64,000 nt of DNA from Antedon mediterranea (GCF_964355755.1 NC_092671.1:39077304-39141303), one strand, 5' to 3'. Shown: positions 12,732-26,800, counted from the stretch's first letter. A program made the numbers and translations. The notes: generated by a model not told the origin, from the letters alone.

Positions 12732-14173
12732 TGCTTTTTTGCAATTTCAAAATCCAAAAGTTCTTCTCTCCAAATACCTTCCAAATACCTTCTTTTTTAA
12801 AAAAGTATTTATTAAATTTTGCTTCGGTGGCACATATCACTCAATAGTGTACGTATAACTAACTATACAAATAACAAACTTCATAAAAAAAAAGAGAACC
12901 AGTCATGCTTCATTGCACAAACACCAACAAATGAATACAGCGTTCTGATTGGTTATGCAATACAGAAGAAAGTTACACAACACAATGCTTACATTAATAG
13001 CAGTAAAGTTATAACACAACGTATAGCTTACCAAACCTGTGTCTACACACAAAAAGCTGCTTTCCTTTGCTACTCAGAATAGCTTACACTGAACAAAAAA
13101 AAAGAAGTAAAAAGGCCAGGGCAGCCAGCACACCTGGATGAACATACGCAAATGAACCCAATTAGTGGCAGCACACAAGTACAGATAAAACATATGTGAA
13201 CAGAAAAGTTATGATTGTACACAGAGTAAAATACTGTATTTTAAATTATTTTGGCTCAAACAGGTTATGTTACTCAACATTAAATTTGATCTAAATTCAA
13301 AAGGGCTGCAATTCGTCAATGTCATGATTGTGCTTTTCATTAAAACTTACCATGAACTTACATTATATAAATATCTTCATAATCACTATGACCATCTTCA
13401 AATTATAAAATAATACTAATTTCACTGACAAATCATAATCAAATGTTTGATTTTAATTGGTTTTAGGTTTTTAATGTATTTTACAGACAAAAATCATCCT
13501 TAGTTAATTTTCGTAAAATGTTAATTAAAATAAATGTACATATCAAAATTAGAAACAAAATTAAATAAGATACTTTAATAAATATTTCAGCTTATGTATT
13601 GTTTTGGAATTTGTTGAAATATTTCAATCCACAAAAAAATTGGATAATCCCTATTGGGTAATCCCTATTGGATAATCCTTTCACTCTAATCATACTTTAA
13701 TCAATTTCTATCTAGAATCAATTGTATTAACATAATTATCAGACTTCCTGTATGATTGTAATTTCAATTGATAAACAGTTTTAAATTGAAACCGGTCTCT
13801 AAAAATCCCTAAATAATTAAAATCAAATCTCCCTCTTCTTTAATTTAAAATAAAAAATGTCAGACAAATCTGGAAGGGCTAATTATATATTCTTGTCAAT
13901 TTTGAACATGCCTTCTTCAACTGTTACCTTTCATTTTTATTTCCCTTCATCTTGTTTATCTTCTTTATTGAAGTAAATAAATGACATTTTGAATTGCAAC
14001 TCCTTCTTAATGTCGATTGTTGACTAATCCCATGATGCAAATGATTCCATCTACAATAAACTATTTATAATAATTATACCATTTCACTATTAAAAATCAT
14101 GTATAGATTCAGTAAATAATTTCACTAAATATTTACTATTTACATTCTGACATCAAACAATTAAAATTATAAA
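12732..14173. other. Spacer between SELENBP1 5' end and SLC25A39/40 3' end
   Basis: Contains the SELENBP1 leader/promoter immediately right of 12731 and the 3' UTR of the carrier gene left of 14174. AT-rich, with no further coding exon or recognisable element. No clear TATA box could be assigned. Confidence 0.6.
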
Positions 14174-17100
14174 TCAATCTATTTTTATAGTCCTTTCAGC
14201 GTTATATTTCCTAAAAAATGATTTTCCAAATTCATAGCTTCCAAGCATTATAGCACAAGCTGGCATCACCTTCAGTATTCGGGGTGTTATGCCTAAAATG
14301 CAAAAAAAAAACAACAGAAAAATGACTAATTTTCAAGTAATTTCTGCATGATAAATAAAAATGAATACAGTATGACTATATTGAATTTTTGAAATACCGT
14401 AAAACCAATAAAGATATACCACAAACTAGTTTTTAATGACAAAAATGATGTTGTGAGGAAATGATGCTCGGAGGCTCACCTGCAAACAGGCCTGAAATGC
14501 CGCGTTCTTGATAGATGCGAAGTGCAATATCTTTGGTACTTGTTAGTTTAAAACCAGAGCCTATAAAATAAAAAATAAAAATTTCAGTGCTGTACCTTTG
14601 TTTAAGAGGAATGTTTAAATGTTTGTCCCAAATATCTTTTTATAACAAAAGAAATATTAAACAATGTATTTTGCTCTGTTTCCAAGTTTATCTTGTCTCC
14701 CCATATATGGTAATGATGTCATATCAGTACCATATTTGGACACATTACTTTTATATTTGGGTTCATTACATTTTTTGTCACTTAAAAGTTTGATAGTGTA
14801 GACAGAGATTTATACTGTGTATAACTAAACTATCTTCCTACACTCCAGGTTGATTAGTATAAAACCCTCTCAGTACAATTCCACTCATTGACAAATTTGG
14901 ATAATATAACAACCATACAAATCTATTTCTCTTATGCTTTGTCTACACTATCAAACTAGTTTGAAAAAAAGTTTGATGTGCCCAAATATGGTAGTGATAT
15001 GCTGATCATGTCCATATATGGGCACATCACATTTTTTGTCACATAAAGTTTAAAGTGTAGACAGAGCTTTACAATTCTCTAAGTAGGTTTACGTTTCAAC
15101 ACTATATGATCCACAGTGATTCATTGCAAAAAGTGAAGACAAAGTTTCATAGAGTTAGTTGATTACCTTTCGCCTCTTTTTCACCTATTTCAATTTGTCT
15201 GTGGGTTTTTATAACATCAAATGGTAACGTAAGTACACCAGCAATCTAGCAATGACCACAAAAAAGCATTAAAAAAGTATAACAAAAATTTATAGAAACA
15301 GTTTTATTTTTGCAAAATTATCTCATAATCATAATGTACTCATAATCACAATGATTTGCTATCACAATGATCTAATAATCACAATGATTTCATAATCACA
15401 ATGATTTCATAATCACAATGATTTCATAATCACAATGATTTCATAATCACAATGACTTCATAATCACAATGATCTCATAATCACAATTATCTCATAATCA
15501 CAATAATTTCATAATCACAGTGATCTCATAATCACAATGATCTCATAAGCACAATGATCTCATAAGCACAATGATCTCATAATCACAATGATCTCATAAT
15601 CACAATGATCTCATAATCATATTGGCAATAACAACCTAATTTGTTATAGGATAGGCAGGATTTCAACCTCATCTTTACAGGATAAATTTGACACAACAAA
15701 TAATGATACAAGTAACTTACCGTGCCTGAAATTGCACCAGCAGTAAAGCTTACAACAAACGTTGGATCAGGTATATGATAAAGATGACATAATTGTGTCC
15801 GGAAATATTCGTAAGAAACCCATAACATCACTAGACAAGAAAAATCTTACATAAATTTAAATGTTTTTTTTTTTTTAATAAATGTCAATAAAATTATCTT
15901 TATCACAATGATCCCCTATAATTCGTCAAGGTGACGAATTAAATTCTAGTTTCTTTCAAATATCATTAATAGACTAGAAAATAAATAAGTAAAAGGCTAA
16001 ATAAAATTGTAAAATATATGCATATATTTTGAAAATACTATTCTGAATAAAAGACTAAATCAAATTTAAAAGGTGAACTTAAAAAGACACGCAAAGATTT
16101 GAATACTATTATGACCTCACAATACTGGAAAAAGTAGACAGCATTATTTTATACTTTTTCAAGATATTTAGCTTGTTTTATAAACCTTTACAGTGGCAAA
16201 ATGGCAAAATCAGCACTGTGGTCATGTTACAAGAGTGGTCAAACAAGAGTGGTCAAACAAGAGTGGTCAAACAATATAGATTATCTGATAAAACTCCTAG
16301 AAAGTAGGAACAATTATGCCATTTGACTATTTAATAAACATGTTTCTCAACTTTTAATTTCCTAAATAATAACACCCCTTACTTGAAAATGGAACATCCC
16401 TAAGTAAAGTTGGTGGTAGACCTCTCCACAAGGAGCCTATACCCTCATCTTTTACCGCCATCTTGACGCAGTCTTTCAACTGACTGTAGCTTAGAACTCG
16501 CGACTGCATCTTAGTTCTGATTAATTCAAGGGGACTTATAATTGAGACCACGCCGACTGAAATTGAATAAAAAAATCATTAATTTATTACGCTGGTATAG
16601 GAAGTATTTTACAGTGTTTTATGCTGGGTGCATGATAATTATTACTAAATGAATTTATAAATCCAAAGACAAATTACTGAAAAAATTAGTGACTTTATCT
16701 CAATGGAGATACAATATAAAATAAGCACTTAAAAATGACAATTCTGTTGGTATCAGTGGCTGGATCTCAATGGAGATACAAAATAAAATAAGCAATGAAA
16801 AAATGACAATGATGTGGGTATCAGTGGCTGGATCTCAATGGAGATACTGTACAAAATAAAATAAGCACTGAAAAAATGACAATGCTGTGGGTATCAGTGG
16901 CTGGATCTCAATGGATACAAAATAAAATAAGCACTGAAAAAATAACAATGCTGTGCGTATCAGTGGCTTGATCTCTCAATGGAGATACAAAATGACAATG
17001 CTGTGGGTATCAGTGGCTGGATCTCAATGGAGATACAAAATGACAATTCTGTGGGTATCAGTGGCTGGATCTCAATGGAGATACAAAATGACAATTCTGT

Positions 17101-20100
17101 GGGTATCAGTGGCTGGATCTCAATGGAGATACAAAATGACAATTCTGTGGGTATCAGTGGCTGGATCTCAATGGAGATACAAAATGACAATGCTGTGGGT
17201 ATCAGTGGCTGGATCTCAATGGAGATACAAAATAAAATAAGCAAAAAGCTAAATAAAAACAATAAAGTAAAACAGACAGAAAAAATTGCAGAGCTTTCTG
17301 GTAACACTAGCTATTCATCAGTGCACTGCAAATGTATTTTATGAAGCAAATATGGAATCATTATTAATCAAATTTACTTAAGTCTTTACTTACTTCTAGC
17401 AGTTCCACCTGCAACCATTGGTATAAACAAACTATTACTATCAGCGTCGTGGAAGCCCATCCAGTACTTAAGTTGATCATACGCTGTGTAGTACATGACA
17501 GTCTGCGGAACTGCCATTAACCTAATCACAACAAAATGATTATATATAATTAATACAGAATATTTCTAAGAAGGTTTCTAAATCTCTGTCTACACTATCA
17601 AACTTTATGTGACAGAAAAATGTGATGTGCCCATATATGGACATGATGTCATATCACTACCATATTTGGGCATATCACAACCTTATTTGGGCACATCACA
17701 CTTTTTTTTGTCAAACTAGTTTGATAGTGTAGACAGAGCTTAATAACAGTATCAACTAAATACCAATTGTTTGTTACTTCGTACATCTTTCAATTTGAGT
17801 CTCTCAATTTTAAATCACTTACAATGTTGGCGGTAAGCCACTCCATAATGCAGTTATTCCTTCATTCCTGGCAATTCCCAGGAATGCATCCTAATAATAA
17901 AAGATAACACGGTATTATTTATTCAACAACAATAACACTTCTTATGGTTGTTCTTTTATATATCCAGCCACACAAATGAGCTCACAATATACTGTAGTAC
18001 ATGGCCTGGTAACTTGTACTATGGGTGAAAACCACGGTTAAAACACACAATTACCATACTACCATTTTTACTGGTTTGGTAAACATACCATGGGCAAACA
18101 CTAGGTTAAAATACACACTTAGTACCATTTATACTACTAGCCTGGTAGCTTGTACCATGGATGAGCACCATGTTTAAAGCACACACTTACCATAGTACCA
18201 TTATATTGGCCCGGTAACTTGTACCATGGACGCACACCAGAGTTACCATTAATACACGTACAGAGATGGTCCATTAATCCATTGCAGTACAAAAAACACT
18301 GACCTGAGAAAAGTACATTTGTTTTATATTAAAGCATAAATAAATTACAGTACAGTATAGTCATTCCCTTTAATAATGAGCAAAACCATTTCCATAAATG
18401 GCTAGAATTGTTATTGTCCCCCCAAAAACATGAAAAATGAAGATTAATAAAATCAGACTATTAATTGGCCATTTTGGCCATGTGTAGAAAAATCATTTCA
18501 CTTATAAAATAACAAAATAAACTGTTAATTTTAACCAAAAACTGGAGTACTGAACAATTTAAGTATTTTTTGCTTTAAATTACATTTTTTTCAGGTAAAT
18601 AATTTTTTTCCCAATCCAGTTTTCGGTAAAAGTGAATAACTATTATGTGACATTAAAATTAAATTATTTTTCAGGGGGAAAATATATCTTTAAGTTGACG
18701 CACCATTAATCATTGGTTTTTGCTGGGCTTGTAGTCTGATCTTCACTACATCCATTGGAGTCACTGAAAATAGAATGATTATTTACACAAATTAAAATAC
18801 ATTATTTCGTTTAGTCTTCTTGCATGATTCTGGTTTAAAATTTATGTTTTTGCTCAAATAATTTTCCTCCATATTTTTAAACCATTTTGAGCATTTCGAA
18901 AAAACTTGTTAACATAAAAACACCAGTTTATTTTGATGATCGTGTGTTGGTTCTGTAATTTCACCGGTGTCTGATCATTTCGGCCGCCAGTCATTTCGGC
19001 CGCCGGTTATGGAATTGCCAAATTCATGAAACGCCAAAAAGGACAAAATATGTATTGTTAATTTCGGCCGCCAGAATTGTAATTATTCTTGAATATGTAT
19101 GACACGCCATGTGTGTTAAAATGTTAATATTTTACTAAATACTGTATTATTAAGCCGAATCGGCGGTCTTCAATTCCAGAAACAGCAGCGATATTATAGC
19201 GTGCACATTGCCATCACTACAGTGAATATTAATGATATTTTTTTAATAAGAAGGAGGTGATGCTGAAGTTTTTTTTATGTGCCAGTCAAAAACACTTGAC
19301 TTGATTCATATTAAAAGAAACACATTTTTACAAAGCACAAAAAAACAAATGTATTTAGCCCATTGCACAACTGATCTCTAGTTTAAATGACCATAGTTCT
19401 CTGTGGCGTTCCATAGACTTGATAAAGTTATTTTTTTTCACTGTAATACTGTACAGTTAATGAGTTATTTCTGGCTATTTCAATTTGGCGCGCCATACCT
19501 GGCGGCCGAAATGATCGTGCCATATTTTGTCCTTTTTGGAGTTTCATGAATTTGGGCGTTCCATAACCGGCGGCCGAAATGATTGGCGGCCGAAATGCAC
19601 TGTGACCATTTCACCTAGGCTACAAAATAAACCCAAATCTTTTGAGTTTAAATCTTCTTGTACTGTATCACCTAATATTTAGACTAAATTCATGGTACAT
19701 TAAACGTCAAAAAGATTCGTTAAATTTATTTATTTGAAAACAACAACATCATATAAAATGACATAGAAAACTACGAAGAGATAAAAATACTTGACTTGCT
19801 TCTATTAAATGAAAACAAAAAAAAACCCATTTATTTACTTTTTTATAGTAGCCTAGGCCCCCCTAGTATTCAAAAATGTATTTACTCTCCATAAATATTA
19901 ATAAATGCCTACCCTAGCTAGATAGACCTACAGGCTACACTGATCAGAAAACTTACTTGTTAAACTTGTCAATATAGCACCTGAACAAGACGATATCATT
20001 TGCTGCCATGGTTTTAATGGCGCAGGCCTAGCTTTGCACTTGTTTGGGATCATTGCATCATCAGCTGCACTAGCAGCAGCCGGCGCGGCGGGTTGTCCGA

Positions 20101-20176
20101 CACGGCCACCGTTGTCTTCGCGAGACCCCGAAGTAGTAGGCCTAGGCTGTTTTGATTCAACCATTTCAGAAGGCAT
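14174..20176 (-). CDS. SLC25A40: Mitochondrial carrier, SLC25A39/SLC25A40 family (mitochondrial glutathione import)
   Basis: Inner-membrane carrier of the family that imports glutathione into mitochondria. Ten coding exons: 19957-20176, 18704-18763, 18191-18303, 17823-17890, 17394-17521, 16383-16556, 15721-15830, 15167-15245, 14480-14560, 14174-14292. All GT-AG, in frame, about 383 residues (human 39 and 40: 359 and 338). Three carrier signatures are visible: [22 protein letters not shown] and [11 protein letters not shown]. Also [22 protein letters not shown] and the C-terminal [13 protein letters not shown]. The first matrix loop (exon 3) carries CFLYC and CTC cysteines, as in the iron-sulfur-sensing loop of SLC25A39. 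The N-terminal 50 residues are Ala/Pro-rich and longer than in vertebrates. Start is the ATG at 20176; an in-frame ATG lies four codons on. It could be called 39 or 40; it probably predates that split. Confidence 0.94.
14690..15071. mobile_element. Two family A MITE copies, 14690-14808 and 14937-15071
   Basis: The first lacks a clear left end and closes with GATAGTGTAGACAGAGATT. The second runs from GCTTTGTCTACACTATCAAA to AAAGTGTAGACAGAGCTTTA. Both lie in the last introns of the carrier gene. Confidence 0.8.
15325..15625. repeat. 16-bp minisatellite, about 18 copies
   Basis: Unit TTCATAATCACAATGA, with CTCATAAT and CTCATAAGCACAATGAT variants. Between exons 7 and 8 of the carrier gene. Confidence 0.92.
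16690..17240. repeat. 48/74-bp minisatellite with a length-variant unit
   Basis: Core TATCAGTGGCTGGATCTCAA then TGGAGATACAAAATGACAAT. The right half (16979-17240) has about five 48-bp units; the left half has units lengthened by an AATAAAATAAGCACTGAAAAA insertion. The 48-bp period leaves long open frames on both strands that are not genes. Confidence 0.92.
17583..17742. mobile_element. Family A foldback MITE
   Basis: TCTCTGTCTACACTATCAAA at the left, TTTGATAGTGTAGACAGAGC at the right, with two internal CATATTTGGGCA motifs. Confidence 0.88.
17975..18245 (-). repeat. About 67-bp tandem repeat derived from the 3' end of carrier exon 3
   Basis: The rightmost unit (about 18181-18244) is the real exon 3 end, coding [14 protein letters not shown] and ending ATG|GTAAGT. 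Three diverged copies follow downstream in the intron at about 18110-18177, 18042-18109 and 17975-18041. Each keeps a version of CATGGTACAAGTTACC. The first intronic copy has an in-frame TAG and has lost the GT of the donor; the second keeps ATG|GTAATT but is interrupted by TAA. Confidence 0.8.
18408..18692. mobile_element. Family B foldback MITE
   Basis: TTATTGTCCCCCCAAAAACA at the left and CAGGGGGAAAATATATCTTTAA at the right. The middle TTTGCTTTAAATTACA is shared with the copy at 1427-1746. It ends just left of carrier exon 2. Confidence 0.75.
18966..19605. mobile_element. Foldback element with CATTTCGGCCGCC arms
   Basis: Left arm (about 18970-19060) has CATTTCGGCCGCCAGTCATT, GTTATGGAATTGCC and AAACGCCAAAAAGGACAAAAT. 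Right arm (about 19495-19600) is the reverse complement with ATTTTGTCCTTTTTGGAGTT and CCGGCGGCCGAAATGATTGG. About 640 bp, no coding capacity. In the first intron of the carrier gene. Confidence 0.8.
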
Positions 20177-20849
20177 GCTATGTCGTACAGCTTAAACTCA
20201 TCACTTATTACAAAATATCATGGAATCTCTAATCCATACATTTTATGTCGGTAGAGTAGAAACTGCCAACTAGGCCTAGCTAGTTAGATGGAAAATTCAT
20301 CTTCTTGTTTTGTCATGTGGTATACGGTGCGAAATAAAAACACATGGTGAGGGCGCACTACAAATCTCTATTTTTATTTAAAGATTTTATATCTTTTCAG
20401 TCTATTTACATTTCATTTTATTTTTTTCAAATTTATTTATTTAAATTAACAACTACTTTGTTCTAGTTCATCTCTTTTGTTTGTTTATTGTGCGTGAAGA
20501 AATTAATTTATTCTGTATGTCTTTCGACACCAACCCAAGGAATGTTCTATATACTTTAAATTCAACAATGTACCATGCACACATATCACTGTACCATGTT
20601 AATACGATAGTGTGAAATTGCGTCGCTGGTCAGAAAAAAAAATTGTAAAACAAATTACATTATACAATGGAATACTAAAGTTATAGGCTATAGATTTTCT
20701 TGACCCACATTTGATATTTTATTACAAATAATTAATTTATAAATATATTTTTTCAAATTACAATAATGAAAGTTATTTGCAAATATACAGCCTATATACA
20801 GGAACTCCTCTCCGCTGTACCAGTGACAAATCATCAACAATCACACATG
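20177..20849. other. Spacer between carrier 5' end and TOPBP1 3' end
   Basis: About 670 bp. It holds the carrier leader/promoter on its left side (no obvious TATA box) and the TOPBP1 3' UTR on its right side, and no further gene. Confidence 0.6.
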
Positions 20850-23800
20850 TTAGTTTAGCCTGGTTTTTTTGCTTGGGGAATCTCTTGCTTCGTCTGTTTT
20901 TCTCTTTCTGAATTCCAAGTCATTTCTACAAAAATTATTATTATTATTAGATTAAAGTTAATTGATTGAAGCTCTGTCTACACTATCAAACTAATTTTCC
21001 CAAAAAAAGTGTGATGTGCCCAAATATGGTAGTGATATGCACAAATAAGTTTGACAGTGTAAACTGATCTTTAGAGAAATGAATATGTTTTTGTTTGTAG
21101 CTTATGTGATGTCATAGTTGTTCTCCTCACCTTTTCATAATTTCAATTGCTCCTTTGCATAAATAATTGCAAGGATTTGGTTCGGGATGCTGCATTAGAA
21201 ATTCAGCAATGTACTCAGCCTTCAGACACATGATATTGTGATCAACAAGTACTTTGATGTCCACCTAAAAACAAAATAAAAATAGTTAGAAATTCATGAA
21301 TTCACTTTTTATTTTAGATCACATACATACTCTACCCAATGAATAGAAGGCATAATGATGTGATGTAACCAATTGCTGCTCAAAAATGCCTACAAAAAGA
21401 TTAATTTTCATAGAAAATGCTGTTTATTATAAGGCATATGATATTAATGGATAAACAAAATAAATCGAATACTAACTCTGCTAGCTAGCGGCTTGAGCAC
21501 TTTCAGTGGATTATGTGTGCTAAATAAATTATCATTATTATGATATTTTAATATTTAAGCCTTATGTTGAGATTTTTAATTAATTAATTTATTTTATTTT
21601 ATTCAGTTGTCAACCAACAGCGATGAAACCGCCACTAACAGGTTGAATCTAAACATAATAAAGTATAAAATGTATTCAAATAAGCAACAAAAACATAAAC
21701 AAAGATTGGAACATTATAGAGATTTAACAATTTTACCCTTAAATACATTTAAACTATCATAAAATAAAATCAATATCCAAAGTAACAACCATTGAAACCG
21801 CCACTAACAGGTTGAATCTAAACATAATAAACTATAAAATAAAAAAATGTCATCTCTGGTCAGCAGAAACTATTATTATTATTATTGAACTATAGCCTTG
21901 ATTATTGTATACATACCTGTGAGGCATGGTCTGTGGTGATAAAGGCATGAGTGGCATCAACGTAGTGATTACTCTTAAACGGAGGGCACGCTGCAAGTAT
22001 CTTAGCGCCACCTGTTTCAAGTAGTCGTTTAAATCCTCCCTCTTTACTTTTGTTGACGCACAGTAGTACACGCCAACTACCAAACGCACCGTCCGAATAA
22101 CCATCCTGTCAATTATAACAAGAAGAAAACGAGTTGGTATCTTAATATACCCTTTTCACATCTGCATAAATTGGTACAACTTGTAACCAGATTTGATCTC
22201 CTGATTTATTAAACGTTTTCATACACGCATATTCAAACCATGAGAGAGCGTAGTTATGCGATATGTGATTACTATGATTGGTCAATTTAATACTAGGGTA
22301 ATACACGCAGTAAGAACTCGGAACATCTCGGAACAAAAACAGGCCTCTCATCAGTGTGGGTTTCTTTAGGCCTACCTTATCTATATCCTCCTGTATTGTT
22401 TTCCTCCATCTTGATGCTGGTAGGGCCAACTTTGCAATCTTTTTATCACGTAAACTTGACGAGTTCAATGGCGAACCCCATTCATGAATATCTTCCTATT
22501 AAATAAATGTATTAATATACAAAAAGTAATTTTCCCTCTAAAACTTAGTGTGTTCCATAAAATTGTATTTATTCACGTTAATCATAAAGCTCTGTCTACA
22601 CTATCAAACTAGTTCATTAAAAAAATGTGATATACCCAAATATGATATCTCCGTGTATATATATGGGTATATAACATTTTTGTCACAAAAAATTTGGTAG
22701 TGTAGACAGAGCTTAAGCGTTGGTACTGTTTGGCAGCCCATTTTTCTCAGGTAGGCTATTTGGATTAGTACACCAGTGTAAACATATACAGGGTTCCAAT
22801 AACATTTAAATAACTTTTAAATTGTTCATTATGTGTAACCTACTTGTGAATTTTGCTTCACTCAACAGAAGGTGAAATTTGTATTAATAAAACAAAATTA
22901 CCTCAACAAAGTGCTGAGCATCCCGACAAGCTTCAAGGTACGACTTGTGAAGGATCCATCTGCCAGTTGACAGTGCAGACAGATACTTCTCATTGCGAGA
23001 TGGCTGGCCTACTATAAGGTGAGTAGTTGATTTGTCAAAATATGTTGCATCTTTTACAATTCCACCAAGTTGTTCAATGAGGGCAGCATAATCTAACTTC
23101 TCCTGCGGTCTTAGCGACGACATCATGAATACCGGAGGTGATTTTTCTTTCTGCTTAATTCAAGAAAAAGAATTATAAATGTTACAAATCATCAAATACA
23201 GTACTGTATTGCTTTAATTAAAATCATAATGATGATGATTATAATACAGCTGACCTCCCAAGCCTGCCGATAATCGCGTGAGATTTCCAATATTTTGAGT
23301 CATTCTCCTGCCTTCTGCTTAGGGGTAATTTCTCCCAATTATTTTTTATATCGAAAAAAAATGTATAATTATTTATCTACTAAGCATTAGTTTGTAAAAT
23401 AAAAGTGTTTCCTCAACAAATTTCCTGCCAGGACTGGCTTTAATAGCACCCTCTATAAGCACTATCAACCTAGTTTGACATCCAATCTACATGGTAGATG
23501 AATGAAGCTATTGTTGTAACCACGTGACTATCTGGCGTAGGTTTTTTTAAATATTTATTTATATATATATATTTTTGTTTCCTTTGTTCTTGAGCTATGG
23601 AGAATTAATTTTTTTTTTCCGAAATAAAAGATGAATGAATGAAAAAAGTGTGATGTGCCCAAATATGGTAGTGATATACAAAAATATGGTAGAAATATGA
23701 CATCATCATGTGCATATATGGGCACATCACATTTGTTTGATAATAGAGCTTTAGAATCTCTTTCTATTCTATTAATTGGCAATTACTTACCAAAACTTGT

Positions 23801-26800
23801 TTCTTTTGTTCTTCTGATAGTGGTGCTGGGGCCACAGGTGGCTGTGCATGGGGCAATCTGATTGGTGGTGCTCTTAAAGCTTCTTCTTCTAACATCTTAT
23901 CCTCATTGTCCATTTCATTTGATAACATCTCTTGAGCTTTCATTAATTCTCTCACTGTAGTATTCGAGTTCTAAAACGCAAAAAAATAAGTTCATTTAAG
24001 AATAACCAGTGTAACGACAACACACATAGGACAACAAGACTTAAGCTCTGTCTACACTATCAAACTTTATGTGACAAAAAAAGTGATGTGCCCATATATG
24101 GACATGATGTCATATTTACTACCCTATTTGGGCATATCACTACCATATTTGGGCACATCGCACTTTTTTTGGTCAAACTAGTTTGATAGTGTAGACAGAG
24201 CTTTAAATAGAGTAAGAGGAAAGAAAATGTGGGAAAAGGAAGCAAGGAGACACTTGTATGTTAATGAGACATGTGTGTGCTAATACACTTACATTCTCCG
24301 AGGTTTCACTCTCATCTGATGACTTTTGTGGTCGTGTTGGACTGCTTGACCGTTGGAGTTGTTCCATTATTTCTTTACGCACTTCACGGCCAGTCGGATC
24401 ATCCCAGGTGATTTGAATATTCTGAGACGCTTCGATTGGAATTTCAGATGAATGCCCTACAAACAAAATCAGTCAAGCATTCAGTGTAGCAAGAAACAAA
24501 CTTTAAAACACATCTTTTAAGAAGAAATTACTTTATATTACTTGGCTAACTTAGCTAGAATGGCAGAATATTCATCATCAGAGTGTTTACTCAGGCCTAT
24601 ACCTACACAGCCTTAAACAAAATATGATGGTCAACACACGCACACCATTTCCTGGTCAGCTGTTGTTCTTTGGAATACCCTTCCAAACTCAATCACAAAA
24701 ACTGAATCACTCGCCACATTTAAACTCCTCAAATCCCACTTTTCTAATTTGCACTTTCAACATTAATTTTTTGCTCTTTTCGTTTTTTACAATTTCTGTT
24801 TGTTTTTGATTGCTTAGAGGGCACCCTCCATTTTGCAATAAATAAATTGAACATTATTATTGTCTACCTTTGAGCGACTTGGATTCGTTCTTCTCCGTTA
24901 TGGTCGTCATCATCTTTGACCTAGGTCGGCGGGTCGATCCACTGTTGTTTAATCCCGAATCAGAATCATTTCCAGTTGATGACGTGGTGTTTAACCTCCT
25001 ACTACGGCGCTTACTACCACCCTTGTTTGACCTACAACATTCACAAAACTCAAATAAATCACTACCCACATTTTATAAAATAAAATACTTAACTTACTTC
25101 AAAATTTAATAAAACAGTGTTTAATCTCGGTATAATTTGTCAAGTTACATTTATTGTCAAGTTACATTGTTTGTCAAGTTACATTGTTTGTCAAGTTACA
25201 TTGTTTGTCAAGTTACATTTTTTGTCAAGTTTCATTGTTTGTCAAGTTATATTGTTTGTCAAGTTACATTTGTTGTCAATTAAATTTCTTGTCAAGTTAC
25301 ATTGTTTGCCAAGTTACATTGTTTGTCAAGTTACATTGTTTGTCAAGTTACATTTTTTGTCAAGTTTCATTGTTTGTCAAGTTATATTGTTTGTCAAGTT
25401 ACATTTGTTGTCAATTAAATTTCTTGTCAAGTTACATTGTTTGCCAAGTTACATTGTTTGTCAAATTACATTTTTTGTCAAGTTACATTTTTTGTCAATT
25501 AAATTTCTTGTCAAGTTACATTTATTGTCAAGTTACATTTATTGTCAAGTTACATTTGTTGTCAAGTTACATTTTTGTCAATTAAATTTCTTGTCAATTA
25601 AATTTGTTGTCAAGTTACATTTGTTGTCAAGTTACATTTTTTGTGAAGTTACATTTTTGTGAAGTTACATTTTTTGTCAAGTTACATTTTTTTTTCGCAT
25701 TACATTTTTTGTTAAGTTACATTTTTTTGTCAAGTTACATTTTTGTCAAGGATTCTGTCAGGATTTGACCTTGACATCTGCACAGACATACTTACATTGT
25801 TGATGTCATCAGTTGTTCGATCTGCTTCTGGAAGTCCTCCCTCTCCTCTAATGATCCTTCCTTTTCCATTTTATTTTCTTCTTTTAATTCGCCGATCTTT
25901 TCTTCTACTCCTTTTTCTTCTCCTTGTTGCTCCATTGCATCAATCATCAGCAATTCTTCATCAGTTATCGTATCTCTCATCACAGTTGATTTTGATGCTG
26001 ATACGGATTGTTCCATTTTAGAAGCAGGGGGTGCTAACTCTATTGCCTGGTCTTTGGTTGATTTTGAATCGGATTGTTTCATTTTAGAAGCAGGGGGTGC
26101 TAAATCTATTCCTTTTTCTTTTGTTGCTTTTTTGACAGCAGGTGTAGTAGAAGTGGACGACAGAATCGTTTTACGTGTTGAACGTCTATTAGAACGCACT
26201 GGTGTTTTTGACACCGTCTGCAGAACAAGATCTCAAATGTTAGTGGTTTAAGTTGCTGGCATAAAGTGAGTCATACATAAGGTCTTTACAAAAGTTGTAC
26301 TTAAGAAATATAGAGGGTGTGTATAGAAAATGTCAAAGTAAATAGTTATTTTGGGGTAAACAATTTTTAGAGGCAGAATAATAATTGGTGTGCCAATTGA
26401 AAGGATTAATTTTTTTATGTGGGCTTTTATTCAATCGTAATACAGCATTCAAGATTCTGACCACCCACTTTCTTATCTATAGCACAATTAAATATAATTT
26501 GACACACCCGACTGTACAATGGTATTTTATACAGGTGTTAACTTTTTTTTTTATTTCCAGAATACATGTACAATACTGTATTATGCTAAATAATATATGT
26601 ACACTTTAAAATTTGTAAAACATTGCTTTTAAAAATTAAAAAAAATTAACAATATTTGGTGATTAGCGTTAATTATTTGAACAGTAAACTATTAGTAGTG
26701 TTCTTACAAGGCTCAACTTTGGGTTGTAAGTGTGAGGATACAAGGACACATCAACATTAACTCTTTCCTCTTGACACTGCAAAGATACAGACTATATTTA

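Noticed and set aside
16953-17344. Three long open frames on both strands
   Set aside because: Produced by a 48-bp minisatellite in a carrier-gene intron.
25117-25662. Two overlapping Leu/Ser/Val-rich open frames
   Set aside because: Produced by a 17-bp minisatellite in a TOPBP1 intron.
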